DNA of 64,000 nt from Zea mays (Eukaryota > Streptophyta > Magnoliopsida > Poales > Poaceae). Shown piece by piece: positions 11,617 through 23,892 of this stretch. A model generated the notes under the pieces. The model ran no database searches. It was not told where the DNA came from and worked only from the letters and a program-made list of their open reading frames with translations. The stretch covers positions 216,126,081 through 216,190,080 of the forward strand of contig NC_050100.1 in the NCBI RefSeq assembly GCF_902167145.1, written 5' to 3'. How positions within the stretch are numbered: position 1 is the first letter of the stretch; every line of letters begins with the position of its first letter. The position numbers were made by a program, and so were the translations under genes.

Positions 11617-12857
11617 TGAAAGGAAAATAGGCTTACACCTTTTCCTAATTGATTTTGGTGGTTGAATTGCCCAACACAAATAATTGGACTAACTAGTTTG
11701 TTCTAGATTATAAGTTGTACAGGTGCCAAAGGGTTCAAACAAAATGACCAAGAAAGGGTTCAAACAAAGAGAGCCAAAGACAACCGAAGCGTGCCCTGGT
11801 CTGGCGCACCGGACTGTCCGGTGTGCCACCGGACAGTGTCCGGTGCACCACCGGACAGTGTCCGGTGTACCGGGGAACTCAGCTCCAAACTCATCACCTT
11901 CGGGAAAATCAGAGGGCGCTCCGCTATAATTCGCCGGACTGTCCGGTGAGGCACCAGACAGTGTCCGGTGGCGCACCGGACTGTCCGGTGTGCCAGCGGA
12001 GCAACGACTACTTCAGCGCCAACGGTCGACTGCAACCGCATTCAATGCACTACAGTGCGCGCCAGAGTCAGAGCAGCGTCAGAAGGCGCACCGGATAGTC
12101 TACAGTACTTGTCCGGTGCACCACCGGACAGCCAGAAGACCCCACCTGTCAGAGCTCCAACGGTCGAACCCTAATGGCCGGGTGACGTGGCTGGCGCACC
12201 GGACAGTGTCTAGTGGCGCACCGGACTGTCCGGTGCGCCATTCGACAGCAGCCTCCACCAAACGGCTAGTTTGGTGGTTGGGGCTATAAATACCCCAACC
12301 ACCCCACCATTCATTGCATCCAAGTTTTCCACCTTCCAACACATTACAAGAGCTATAACATTCAATTCTAGACACAACCAAAGAGATCAAATCCTCTCCC
12401 AAATCCGGAATCACTCCAAATCAAATAGTGACTAGAGAGAGTGACACTTGTGTTCATTTGAGCTCTTGCGCTTGGATTGCTTCTTTTCCTTCTCATTCTT
12501 CTTGTGATTCACTCAATTGTAACCGAGGCAAGAGACACCAATTGTGTGGTGGTCCTTGCGGGGACTTAGTGTCCCATGTGACTGAGAAGAGAAGCTCACT
12601 CGGTCTAAGTGACCGTTTGAGAGAGGGAAAGGGTTGAAAGAGACCCTGTCTTTGTGACCACCTCAACGGGGAGTAGGTTTGCAAGAACTAAACCTCGGTA
12701 AAACAAATCCTTATGTCTCACTCTTTATTTGCTTGTGATTTGTTTTTCACCCTCTCTCTCGGACTCACTTATATTTCTAACGCTAACCCGGCCTGTAGTT
12801 GTGATTAACTTTGTAAATTTCAGTTTCGCCCTATTCACCCCCTCTAGGCGACTTTCA
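11617..12857 (+). repeat. 3' LTR of element A
   Basis: A 1241-bp copy of 3960-5169, ending TTTCA, followed by the target duplication GTTTT (12858-12862). It has one more U3 palindrome unit near 11810 than the 5' LTR. TATAAATA is at 12285-12292. Confidence 0.93.
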
Positions 12858-13652
12858 GTTTTGACTAAGGAAATATCTTTAGCCAAAGTAACTATAGAGG
12901 ATAAAGAAAAAGAAATGACTAATGTAAAAACCTCTATAGTTAGTCTTGAAAATGAAAGGGATGCACTTGAATCAAGCTTATCATGCTTAACAGTTCAAAA
13001 TCAAGAACTTCAAGTGCAACTTGAAAACTGCAAGAACTTCAACACTTGATCTTTAGTTGAAAAGTCTAAGGCTAGCTCCTCAAATAATGATATTTGTAAA
13101 CATTGTACAAAATATCATGCTTCTTGTTGTTTGACTAACCATGCAAGGAAGAAAAGCCCACAGGTTAAGGTCAAAGAAACATTGAAGAAGTGCTCTAGCA
13201 ATGATGGGTTAAAGAAAGTTGAACCCAAGTACAAGTCCTTGAAGCCCAACAATGGGAGAAAGGGGCTTGGGTACAACTCACATAAGGTAAACCCTAGCAT
13301 AGAGCATAAGGGGTGGAGATCCCCCAAGTTCATAGAGGGAACCACCCTATATGATGCCTTGGGGAGGATTCACTCCTCAAATGACAAGTCAACTCAAGCA
13401 AAGGTAAACTTGAGTTACACAAAGGACAAGATGAAGGATGCGGTCTCCACAAATGGAGAAAAGTTTAGAGCTCCCATTTCTCATTCTTATCTTTGTGATT
13501 ATATGTTGACTTGGGATTCAGGAAAATTGGTTGTTAAATTTGTGGGTGCCTACACTAAGAGAAAGGTCATGAAAAGAAGTGTGTGGGTACCCAAGGCTAT
13601 AACTAACACTGTAGGACCCAATTCAATTTGGGTACCTAAAAGCATAGCTTAA
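12858..13652 (+). pseudogene. gag: gag of R, second part
   Basis: Continuation of R's gag after element A. It resumes in the coiled-coil region (Lys/Glu-rich, 12870-13040), has an in-frame TGA at 13047-13049, then stays open to TAA 13650-13652. A cluster of Cys and His (CKHCTKYHASCC, about 13095-13130) could be a second metal-binding knuckle; A, C and H have a shorter CTRC at the matching place. The C-terminus carries the VWVPK words that mark the end of gag in all four Copia copies. The pol frame opens 13 bases later. Confidence 0.85.
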
Positions 13653-13665
13653 ATTTGTTTTGCAG

Positions 13666-16600
13666 GTCTACTCCTCTGGTGGGTCAAGCTGGGTGCTTGA
13701 CAGTGGATGTACAAATCACATGACCGGGGAGAAAGACATGTTTCAATCCTTGCAACTAACTCAAGAAGCACAAGAAATTGTGTTTGGAGATAGTGGCAAG
13801 AGTGAAGTGATTGGTGTTGGTAACATTCCTATCTCCGACCACCAGTCACTTTCAAATGTTTTGTTAGTTGATTCGTTAAGCTATAACTTGATGTTCGTTT
13901 CACAACTTTGTGGAATGGGATATAATTGCCTATTTAATGATGTTGATGTGAAGATTCTCAGAAGGGAGGATTCTTCTGTTGCTTTTACAGGTCGCTTGAA
14001 GGGCAAACTCTATCTTGTTGATTTCACAACTAGTAGAGTGACGCCTGAGACTTGTTTAGTGGAAAAATCGGACAAGGGTTGGCTTTGGCATCGCCAGCTA
14101 GCTCATGTTGGCATGAGGAACTTGGCCAAACTTCAAAAGGATAATCACATAATTGGACTAACAAATGTTATGTTTAAGAAAAATAAGGTATGCAGCGCAT
14201 GTCAAGCAGGGAAGCAACATGGCGTTCCACATCAATCAAAGAATGTGGTCACAACCAAGAGGCCTTTGGAGCTTCTTCATATGGACCTCTTCGGACCTGT
14301 GGCCTACATTAGTGTTGGTGGCAGTAAGTATGGTTTAGTTATTGTTAATGATTTTTCTCGCTTCACCTGGGTTTTCTTTTTGAGTGACAAAGGTGAAACC
14401 CAAGAGACCTTGAAGAAGTTTATGAGAAGAGCTCAAAATGAGTTTGAGTTAAAAATAAAAAGGTGAGAAGTGATAATGGGACAGAGTTCAAGAATACAGA
14501 TGTTGAAGAATTCTTAGGCGGAGAAGGAATTAAACATGAGTTCTCGGTCCCCTACACTCCACAACAAAATGGTGTTGTGGAAAGGAAGAACCGAACACTA
14601 ATCGAAGCCGCTAGAACCATGTTGGATGAATACAAGACACCTGACAATTTTTGGGTAGAGGCGGTCAACACCGTCTGTCATGCAATCAACCGCCTTTATC
14701 TTCACAAGATTTACAAGAAGACTGCCTACGAGCTTCTCACCGGTAACAAACCTAAGGTTGATTACTTTAGAGTTTTTGGGTGTAAATGCTACATTCTTAA
14801 CAAGAAAGTCAAGAGCTCGAAGTTTGCTCCTAGAGTGGACGAGGGTTTCTTGCTTGGTTATGCATCAAATGCGCATGGATATCGTGTTTTCAGCAATACC
14901 ACCAGTCTTGTTGAAATAGCGATAGACGTGACATTTGATGAATCTAATGGCTCGCAAGGGCACGTCTCTAAAGATATTGCAGGAAATGAAATCCCCACCT
15001 AATGAAGCCATCAAGAAGCTTGCAATAGGTGAGGTGAAGCCACAAGAAAAGGACGATGATGAAGGGAGAATTTGGATGACAAACAGGGTTGTTGATGGGA
15101 GTGCTAGAGTGGTTGGTGAAAATCCTTCCATCCAAGCAAACCCATCAACCTCAAGTCATCCAATCCTTGAAGAAGAGTGCCTACCGCAAGATATGCTAAC
15201 CATTGTGGAAAATGAGCAAGAAGAAGTTGCTAGTGAAGAAGCCATTGAACAAGATGAAAGTGATGATCAAATTCAGAAACATTCCCTGGTGCCTCACCCT
15301 CGAGTATACCAGGGCATTCAGAGAGATCATCCTGTGGACAACATCCTGGGTAGCATCAGGAGAAGGGTAACAACTCAATCTCGTTTAGCAAATTTTTGTG
15401 AATTTTACTCGTTTGTCTCCTCTCTTGAACCACTTAAGGTAGAAGAAGCACTAAGTGATCCAGACTAGATCATCGCTATGCAAGAAGAGCTTAACAACTT
15501 CACAAGAAATGAAGTCTGATCCTTAGTAGCAAGACCCAAGCAAAACGTCATTGGAACTAAATGTGTCTTCCGCAACAAGCAAGATGAAAACGGCGTGGTC
15601 ACAAGGAACAAGGCATGGCTGGTTGCTCAAGGTTTCACTCAAGTGGAAGGACTTGACTTTGGAGAGACCTATGCACCGGTAGCAAGGTTAGAGTCCATAA
15701 GAATATTAATTGCCTATGCTACTAACCATGATTTCAAATTGTATCAAATGGATGTCAAAAGTGCATTCCTGAACGGACCACTACAAGAATTGGTCTATGT
15801 GGAGCAACCGCCGGGCTTTGAAGATCCTAAGAAGCCAAACCATGTCTACCTTCTTCACAAAGCGCTCTATGGGCTTAAATAAGCTCCTAGAGCATGGTAT
15901 GAATGTCTTAAAGATTTCTTGCTTAAAATGGTTTTGAAATAGGAAAAGTAGACTCTACTTTATTTACTCACAAAGTTGACAATCAATTATTTGTATGTCA
16001 AATATATGTCGATGACATTATATTTGGCAGTACTGATGAAACATTTTGTGAGGAATTTAGTAGGGTTATGACAAATAGGTTTGAGATGTCCACGATGGGC
16101 GAGCTCAAGTACTTCCTGGGATTTCAAGTTAAACAACTCAAGGAAGGAACCTTTCTGTGCCAAACCAAGTACACACAAGACATGCTCAAGAAGTTGGCAT
16201 GGAAAAGGCAAAGCACGCCAAGACACCAATGGCTTCAAATGGTCATCTCGACTTAAATGAAGAAGGTAAAACTGTAGATCAAAAGCTTTATAGATCAATG
16301 ATTGGATCTCTATTATATTTATGTGCATCTAGACCAGATATCATGCTTAGTGTGTGCATGTGTGCCCGTTTTCAAGCTAACCCGAAAGAGTGTCACCTAG
16401 TGGCTGTTAAGAGAATTTTGAGATATCTAGTCCACACCCAAAATCTAGGTCTCTGGTATCCCAAGGGCTCCTTTTTTGATTTATTTGGCTACTATGACTC
16501 AGACTATGCCAGTTGCAAAGTAGATCGAAAAAGCACCTCGAGGACTTGCCAATTCCTTGGGCGGTCCCTGGTGTCTTGGAGCTCTAAGAAGCAAAACTGT

Positions 16601-16957
16601 GTTGCACTTTCCACTGCCGAGGCCGAATACATAGCTGCTGGTGCTTGTTGTGCTCAGTTGCTATGGATGAAGCAAACTTTGAGGGATTTTGGTTGTGAAT
16701 TTAAAAGAATTCCACTTCTATGTGACAATGAGAGCGCCATTAAACTAGCCAATAATCCCGTGCAACACTCTAGAACCAAACACATAGACATAAGACACCA
16801 TTTTCTGAGGGACCATGAAGCAAAAGGACATATCGAATTATGTCATATAAACTCAGAAAATCAACTAGCCGATATCTTCACGAAACCCCTCAATGAGACT
16901 AGATTTTGCTTTCTTAGGAGTGAATTAAATATCTTGGATTCTCGTAACTTAACTTGA
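13666..16957 (+). pseudogene. pol: pol of R (decayed)
   Basis: Copia Pol polyprotein: protease (VLDSGCTNHMTG, near 13700), GAG-pre-integrase zinc region (WHRQLAHVGM near 14085, CSACQAGKQ near 14195), integrase core (HMDLFGP near 14280, RSDNGTEF near 14465, [10 protein letters not shown] near 14570), an acidic linker, reverse transcriptase (15340-16250, with YVDDIIFGS near 16005) and RNase H ([11 protein letters not shown] near 16615) to TGA 16955-16957. Breaks are a lost base near 14462, a frameshift near 14940, TAG 15466-15468, TGA near 15518, TAA near 15880, and frameshifts near 15930 and 16195. The protein is distinct from, but collinear with, A and C. The frame opens after TTGTTTTGCAG. 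Confidence 0.9.
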
Positions 16958-17796
16958 AAACAAACACAAAGATTGCTTGATTCACTGTTCTTTGTTTAAA
17001 AGGTTTAAATTTTAGTGATGTTCATTCAAAACTTTGTGAAAATGTTAAAATTAAAATGTGGTTTAGTGTTAAAAATTATTTTAATTTTTCACTCGAAGAT
17101 CAACTGGTTTGGCCAGCTGAACTTTCTAGTTCAGCTGGAAGAGACCAGCTAAACTTCTAAGTTGAACTTTAGCTCGGCTGGTTTTAACCAGAAATAACCA
17201 GGAATCTCCGTGACCGAAACCGGTTGAACCGGTATGGGGGGCCGGTTGAACCGGTTTGGTTCAGTCTGACCGATTAGTCTGACCGGTTTTTTGTCTGCGC
17301 TGACCACTTTTGCAGACCGTGTCAGCCCATTTTGCAGCGCCTTTTTCAGACTGCACAACATCTTTTCAGGCGTCAGATCACCCTTTTTGCAGCACTTTTT
17401 CAACTTTTGCTTTTTACAGAATCTGCAGCTTTAATTTATGTCACGTCAGTCACTTTTTCCTGTCGCGTTAGTCACTTTTTCGCGCCTTTTCAGATTGCGT
17501 CAGGTACTATACACTTTTTAGACTTGTCAGCTGTCACTTTTTGTAGTTGCGTTAGATTTATTTTTGGCTTTATTCCCTTGACCGAATCTGGTTAACAGAC
17601 CATACTGCTCGAAACCGGTTGAACCGGTATGGGGGGGCGGTTGAACCGGTCCTTGGTGACCAGTTCAGCTGCCTATTTATAGGCTTCCCCCTTTTTCTTC
17701 CCTCACTCACAAACGTTCAAGCCTTAGCATTTCAGTCTTTTAAGCCTCCTCACACACTCATTTCAACCGGTCCAACTTCCCAAAGCCTCTCCAAAC
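16958..17796 (+). promoter_or_regulatory. LTR-like internal promoter region of R
   Basis: An untranslated stretch between pol and the extra ORF. From about 17100 it has CAGCTG/AGCTGAACTT words, then four copies of GGTTGAACCGGT with adjacent GGGGGCGG (17220-17260 and 17610-17655), then a TATA-like TATTTATA at 17674-17681, and 115 bases later the ATG of the extra ORF. This is the same order of elements as the U3 of R's own LTR (CAGCTG words, GGGGCGGTTCAACCGGTC, TATA). The resemblance is seen directly; promoter activity is inference. Confidence 0.55.
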
Positions 17797-19800
17797 ATGG
17801 TGCGTCGCTGTAACCCATCCGTGATAGAGTTCAGCAGCAGCGACTCTAACGAGATTCAGGAAGGATCACCGGCTCCCTCTCCTCCGCCTCGTCGTTCCCT
17901 CTCCAAGAGAAGACGTGGCTCTAGCCAGATAGAAGGAGAGGGATCCTTAATGCCCTCGCAGCCTGCTCGTGGGAGGTGCCAAAAGGTTGGCGCCAATCGT
18001 CCTCGTCGCAGCACCTCCTCCTCTGGATACGCTCCTTGCCAGGAGGAGGATGGAGCATTCGACGACTTCATCGATCTTCCGCCGTCTGACGCACTCTATA
18101 TCACCGGCCTACACATGCATCCGGTGAATGTATCCCGGGGACCTAATGAACCTTCGTTCGACTTCTCTCTGAAGGGGGTGGACGCCCTTCAACGTCTAAG
18201 GTTCACTAACCCCACTCTTACACCTCGTCATCCTAGTGTCCAGGACCCTCGGTTCTAGAATCTTTTCTAGGCTGATTTTTATAATTCTATCATCTTGACC
18301 AAGAAACATCCAGTCGTTAGGCATCAGTTTATTGACTAGGAAGGATGTGAGAATATGGGAGATGCTGACATGACGTCAGCTCTCCGTAACCTGGAGAGAA
18401 AGGGGTTAAAAAATATTATGACAACGGAATACCCCTAGAACGACGAGGTGATAGCTCAGTTCTATGCCACCCTCTGGGTCAAGAAAGTAGATGAAGAAGC
18501 TGATGGGTATGATTACCCAGTCATGTATTTCTTTATCTAGGAGAACTGGCACAAAGTCAGCTACCGTCTTTTTGCCCATATTTTGGGCTTCTCTGATGCT
18601 GATATTCAGGGCAGCAACATGCGAGTTCATAACATTAGGCTGCCCATGCGGGAAGAGACTGAATTTATTCATGTCTCTATGGATCAGGAGTTCTAGACGA
18701 CCGCCAACATGTATAGGTACTATAGGTACCTTAACTCTTTGTCCAGGATGACCGTTCTCCCGAAGGGTGGGAATTAGATGAACGTCCTTGGGGAGAGTCG
18801 GGTCTTCCTTCTCCTCCTTGCTCCCAACAGTCTCGCCCGCATTAATGTGTTTGACATGATCTGGGAAGAGATCCTTTGTGCTTCCTGGTCTCCTCTCAAG
18901 GGGTGTCTTCATGCACCCTTTATTATGAAGATGATCGAAGTGGTCACCCAGACTCACTTCAAAAAACCTGTCAAACACTCCCGCTACGTACCCTACTGGG
19001 TTGATTCCAACAACCCAACTGCTCGTACAAAGCGGGCTCCCTCAGGGTCTAGAGGCCCTGCTTCTGATGAGCCACCTCCTCAGCCTCCACATCACCCATC
19101 CTCCTCTCGCGCCGCCGCTGCCTCACGTCCGATGGACCGTAGCGGGAGAGGAAGTGGTCTAGGCCAGGAACGGGGTCGAGGCCAGGGACTTTTCATTCGT
19201 CTGGCCAAGGGCCTTCTTGGCATCTTCGCCATGTACCGCACTCGGGCGGTCGAGGAGTCTATGCGCCATCGCAGGACTGACCGACTGCATGAGGATTTTC
19301 TTCGTTATGCAGCCGAGACAGGTCATCCTCTCCCTCTCGGGTCCCCTCCACCTCCAGCTCCTACCTTCCCCGCATACCTTAATGAGTGGCACCAATAGGA
19401 GTTTGGTGTGCCATTCATTACCCCGGAGGATGAGGTCGAGGACTTTGATGACCCCTACTACACCTCGGATCCTCCTCATCCTCCTCCTCCCTATTCGGGT
19501 CAGGGACCCACTCCCGGTGACCCCAGGCCATCCGGCTCAGGTCACTATCCCCCTCCACCCTACCCGGGTCCGGGACCCATTCCTGGTGACTTGCGGCCTT
19601 CCGGCTCTGGTTACCATCACCACCCTCCTCCTCCACCTCCTCCTCATCATCGTACGTCTTCTGCATCCGATTTTTCTGCGGGTGATGAGCCCCCTAGGGA
19701 CTCCTCACTCGAGGAAGACATGATGCGAACCTTCTTTCCCGACTACACATCCTATCCTCCGTCTTATCCTCCGTCCTATCCTCCTCCTGGAGGATATTGA
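17797..19800 (+). pseudogene. Extra ORF of R after pol, interrupted only by eight TAG codons
   Basis: One reading frame of 667 codons from ATG 17797 to TGA 19798-19800, with no frameshift. It is broken only by TAG at 18256, 18268, 18337, 18436, 18538, 18694, 18775 and 19396. The N-terminus (about 90 residues) is Ser/Pro/Arg-rich with 'SLSKRRRGS', possibly a nuclear signal. The middle (about residues 95-405) is a folded-looking region with 'HILGFSDADIQGS' and 'NSLARINVFDMIWEE'. The C-terminus (residues 410-667) is rich in Pro, His, Ser and Tyr and ends in YPPS repeats. The middle loosely recalls 'putative plant transposon protein' domains and the env-like or extra ORFs of SIRE-lineage elements, but I do not recognise it firmly. 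I see no signal peptide or clear membrane anchor. Confidence 0.65.
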
Positions 19801-20340
19801 TTCCTATGTTTTCTTCTCCCTCTCTCCTTGTTTTTGGTACTTGCTGCCAAAAAGGGATAGAAAATCCAAATTTCTAGTCATTCTGTTTGTGGTTCTTTTG
19901 GCTCTTTATTTCTCTTTTGTTTATTGTTTTGTTTTGGCCACTGTTGTGGCTTGTACCCTCTTATTAATGTTGAAATAAAACTGCTGGCATATTATTCAAT
20001 GTAATATGATGGTCTTCTGGCCATCATCCTTTATCCCATCAGTTTGTAATGATTACTTTGCTATGAAGTACAAATGATGTGTGTTTAGAGAGTCATATGC
20101 ATCACAACTCCTTTTATGACACTCTTGCACCCCTCGGATGATTGTATTTAGTATAGACTTGGTCACTATCTCCAAATGTGTTGCTCATATGACATATTAT
20201 GTCAACTCACTTGATTCACATTCATGCACACATTTAGGGGGAGCCATCTACATACAATCATTCAAAAGAACTTTACTATTTCAAATGTTTATCCTTTTGA
20301 CCTTAATTGTTTTGGCATCAATCACCAAAAAGGGGGAGAC
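19801..20340 (+). other. R post-ORF untranslated region and polypurine tract
   Basis: AT-rich non-coding sequence from the end of the extra ORF to the 3' LTR. It includes GCCAAAAAGGGATAG near 19848 and ends with the polypurine tract AAAAAGGGGGAGAC (20327-20340). The last 25 bases closely resemble the same place in A and C (GGCATCAATCACC before the tract), a shared lineage trait. No supported gene. Confidence 0.8.
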
Positions 20341-21292
20341 TGTAAGTGCAATCAACCCCTAGTGAGGGTTTTGGTGATTTAATGACAAAACAAATAAGGG
20401 TACTAACAATTTTTGTTCCCAGTGTATGATTAGAAAGCAACAGGAACTCAAGGAAGCAACAAGGACTTCATGCAACAGACGTATAAAATTTTATGTAAAT
20501 CTTGAGTTGCATGATGTAATTCTTCCTTAGTATTTTTCACACAGGTAATGGTGTTTGCTATAGCTCAAGTTCCCAAATTCAAAAGCTATTTTTGAAAACA
20601 AAAATTACTTTAACATTCTATGGTTGACCGTGGTTAGGTTTGAGAAACCTAGAGTGTTCTTGCTGAAAAGCACCTGAACTTCTTCAACTGCAGCTGAGCT
20701 TTCCAGCTGAACTTGACTTCAGCTGAGTTGAGCTTCTTCAGCTGCAACTGAGTTTTTCAGCTGAGCTGGACATCAGCTGAGTTGAGCTTTCTCAACTCCA
20801 GCTGAACTTCAACTTCAGCTGTGGACCTCTTTGACCATACACCAGCTGAACTTGTCTCCGGGTAATTGAGCTGGGGTTTTCTCTCCAAACTCTCTGGTCT
20901 AGACCAGCTAAACTAGTCCTGAGGGGCAGTTCATCTGGTCTCTGATGCCTCTAACTTCTGACCTGCAGTCTGCCAGTCAGACTGGCAGTCAAATCACTAG
21001 AGTTGTCAGGGGGCGGTTCAACCGGTCCTGTAATGCCTGACCAGCCTGTAGGTCAGTCTGCCAGTCAATCTGGCAGTCAGACTGGCAGACACTCTGTTGA
21101 CCTGCCAGGGGGCGGTTCAAACCGCCCTAGGGGTGGTTCAACCGGTCTTCAGCTGGGTTCCTGGTCAAACGGCTAGTTTTTGAGCCGTGGCTATAAATAT
21201 AACCTTCCACCCCCTCTTGAATGTTGTTGTACACTAACACATTTATTGCTCACCTAACTTGAGACAAAGCACTCCTCTCTCCCTTCTCTCTC
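20341..21292 (+). repeat. 3' LTR of R, left piece
   Basis: Starts TGTAAGTGCAATC and matches 553-1500 of the 5' LTR, with the TATA box at 21192-21199. It breaks off in CTCTC (21288-21292), the target duplicated on insertion of B. The LTR resumes at 40965. Confidence 0.93.
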
Positions 21293-23701
21293 TGAAACGC
21301 CCCAATCCTCTGGGACTCAAATGTTATACAATTACTAGTCCCAGGAGGCTAGTAAACACATTTATACAACAGATGATTACAGATCTACTTAAACGAGACA
21401 AACCTATAAAGGTGGCGATCAACTTTAAGAGTTGGTCCACAACTCGGGACATATCATCAGAGTGGGGCTGAAGCAGCCCGATATACGCAGTGAAGCAAAT
21501 CAGCGGTCTAACAGCCACAGGCAAGGTTGGGAACAGCCGTAACTCTTACCCGATCTCCTTTTTTTGAAAAAAATAAATAAGCAAGGGTGAGTACAAACGT
21601 ACTCAGCAGCCCACCTTCACCCGCGGAATGGGGAAATCAGATATAATGCATGGAATATGTGGAGCTCAGGATATTTTGCAGAAACAACAATATTTTATGC
21701 ATGGTTGTTTTGAAAAACATTTTGTATTTTTGCAAAGCGCATCCTCTCCAAAAGGAGCAGGAAGTTTTTCAGTATTATAACAAAATCCCCTGGACTAAAC
21801 CATCCAGGTATCTCAGCAGTTTCCCACTAGTTTTCCTTTTCAAAACAGCTACTGGACTTCCCGTCCACCATAGCTCACGGCTCAACCGCCGAACCTTTTA
21901 AAAACCACTTTTCTCAAACACACCCTTTTTCGAAAACAAAACATTAATTGCCATACCATACCAGACTCGTCCATTCCTGTGGACACGGACTATTCGAATA
22001 GGTTTTCAAACTCTGCGTAGAGGTGTACACTTTACCCACTAGTCCGGCTCTGCGATCTCATGATCAGTGAGATCCGAATCCGAATCTCTTTCTTTCCCCG
22101 CACGTTCTAACCTTAACGGTTATACCGGAAGGAGTCAGGCCACCGCCATGTCCAAACCGGACAAAACATTCCCCCTCCTTATCCTCCCGGTGCTCCCCAG
22201 CCTTCATAACCCTGGGGTTGGACCGTACGAGTTCAGATTGAGTGACTGCCCACACAGTCTCGAGTGGTTGTACTTATCATGAGTACAGGTAGTGAAGGAT
22301 GACAAACTGGTCCTTATATGAGGGGACAATCCTTCTGCTCACGCCTAAACCAGCTGAGCCATCACCTTAGGCCCTCCCCTAAACCAGGGAGTCCCTGATT
22401 ATCCCACCCACAAGGTGATAAGGGTGAAAACCCTTCATCATACACATTTTGAAAAGCATTTTCTTTTGAAAACTCACACCTTTTCTCAAATCATTTGTAA
22501 CGAATATATCAAGTATTGATTGCGGCAAGCGGCTTGGGTGGCCATAATAACTTGTCTCAAAATCATATCATGCATAAAATAACATGCTAAGGGTTGTGGT
22601 TGAAAAACATAGGTAATTTATGCATCAAAGGGATCCAGTGAGCTTGCCGTGCTTATCCGGCGAAGGGGGAAGAAGAGCTCGCGGAACTGGCTTCTGTCTC
22701 CTGGCGTAGACTTGTAGATCTGGCCTCCACGAGACGGTACGAACGCTCCGATAACTATGCAACATGAATAAGCAAACATACAAACAAGCAAGTATACCAA
22801 CAAATATTTAGTATAGTGGTCATAATAGTGATATATGGATGGGTAGAGTCTTGAGTAGAATCTGTGTCATGTGGTGTTGTGATATTACTGGTGGTGGAGC
22901 GAAGGTGCTTACCAGGAGGGTGGACTGGAGGCGAAGCGACACTATGCGTGTAGCCGGCAGAGCGGAGTAACTGAGTGGGTGGGGTGTTTTCCTTGGCTGA
23001 GGGTGTTGAGTGTGTGTGGAGAGGGAGAGGGTAGCTGGGTGTATTTATAGCTGGGTGTATGTGGTGTAGCATAGTGAAGTTCATTGTTGGTGAGAATAGT
23101 GACGAATGAATCGTCTGACTTAGTCTGAACAGGAAAACTATAGGCAGGATATGGAACAAGAGTATTTTGGGAGTTTTTTTTGGAATATGAACCATGCTTA
23201 AGGTATGACATGGTTGGATAGGGAATAATTTGATAAGAATTTAGAAACAGGAATGATTGGAATCTGAGTTTGGATGGAGGAGTTTTGGATTTTATAATCA
23301 TAGGAAGAAAAAGAAAAGGAAAGGAATATTCTTAGAATATTCTAGAATTTTGAATATTTAGAGATATTTGGAAAATCAAAAATATAAATGTATTTTTGAG
23401 CGGGGTGCGAGGAATTATTTTTGGGCTTTTCTTGGGCAGAGGTTTTATAGGATTGAAGACGTGTCCATACAAACATGGTTCACCTTTCTTTTTGGAAGTC
23501 TAGCTTGAAAGAATCCCAAAGTTAAGCGTGCTCAACTTGGAGAAATCTGGGATGGGGTGACCAGATGGGAAGTTCTCTACTAGAATGAAAATCACAGTCA
23601 CCGGAGTTTATATAACTGGAATATGGGTCTGGCTGGTCTTGGGTGGACTGGACAGCATGATGGATGAGTAGTTGAAATTTGGGGTGATCGGATGATCGAT
23701 G

Positions 23702-23890
23702 AATAGTAACGGTAAATAGTGACGGTAAATAGTAACGGTAAATAGTAACGGTAAATAGTGATGGTAAATAGTGACGGTAAATAGTAACGGTAAATAATGA
23801 TGGTAAATAGTGATGGTAAATAGTAACGGTAAATAGTGATGGTAAATAGTGACGGTAAAATAGTAACGGTAAATAGTGATGGTGAATAGT
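23702..23890. repeat. 13-bp minisatellite in B left LTR
   Basis: Fourteen degenerate tandem units of AATAGTRAYGGTA. The right LTR has eleven units at 30326-30474. It lies downstream of the LTR TATA box with respect to minus-strand transcription, so it would be in the transcript. The apparent protein (Tyr/Leu/Thr repeats) is a by-product. Confidence 0.9.
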
Positions 23891-23892
23891 TC

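Larger units (their letters stand above)
3960..12857 (+). mobile_element. LTR retrotransposon A (Ty1/Copia, Opie/Ji-like), nested in gag of R
   Basis: An 8898-bp element beginning TGAAAGGGAAATAGG and ending GGCGACTTTCA, flanked by GTTTT on both sides. It has LTRs of 1210 and 1241 bp, primer site, gag, pol and polypurine tract in standard Copia order. The LTR U3 palindromes and protein sequence closely match element C, the best-preserved copy here. gag and pol carry at least six stops or frameshifts and a 307-bp deletion in RNase H, so it is not autonomous. The LTRs differ by several indels of whole palindrome units and many substitutions; it is clearly older than C. Confidence 0.95.

Noticed and set aside
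17797..19800. Extra ORF of R called as an envelope gene
   Set aside because: No signal peptide, membrane span or fusion-like segment could be seen; position alone is not enough.
20138..20362. Short hydrophobic frame after the extra ORF of R
   Set aside because: Runs through the polypurine tract into the LTR; chance AT-rich frame.
22067..22282. Short frame shared by both B LTRs (also 28705-28920)
   Set aside because: Lies on the strand opposite the element's promoter, has no domain, and is duplicated only because it is in an LTR.
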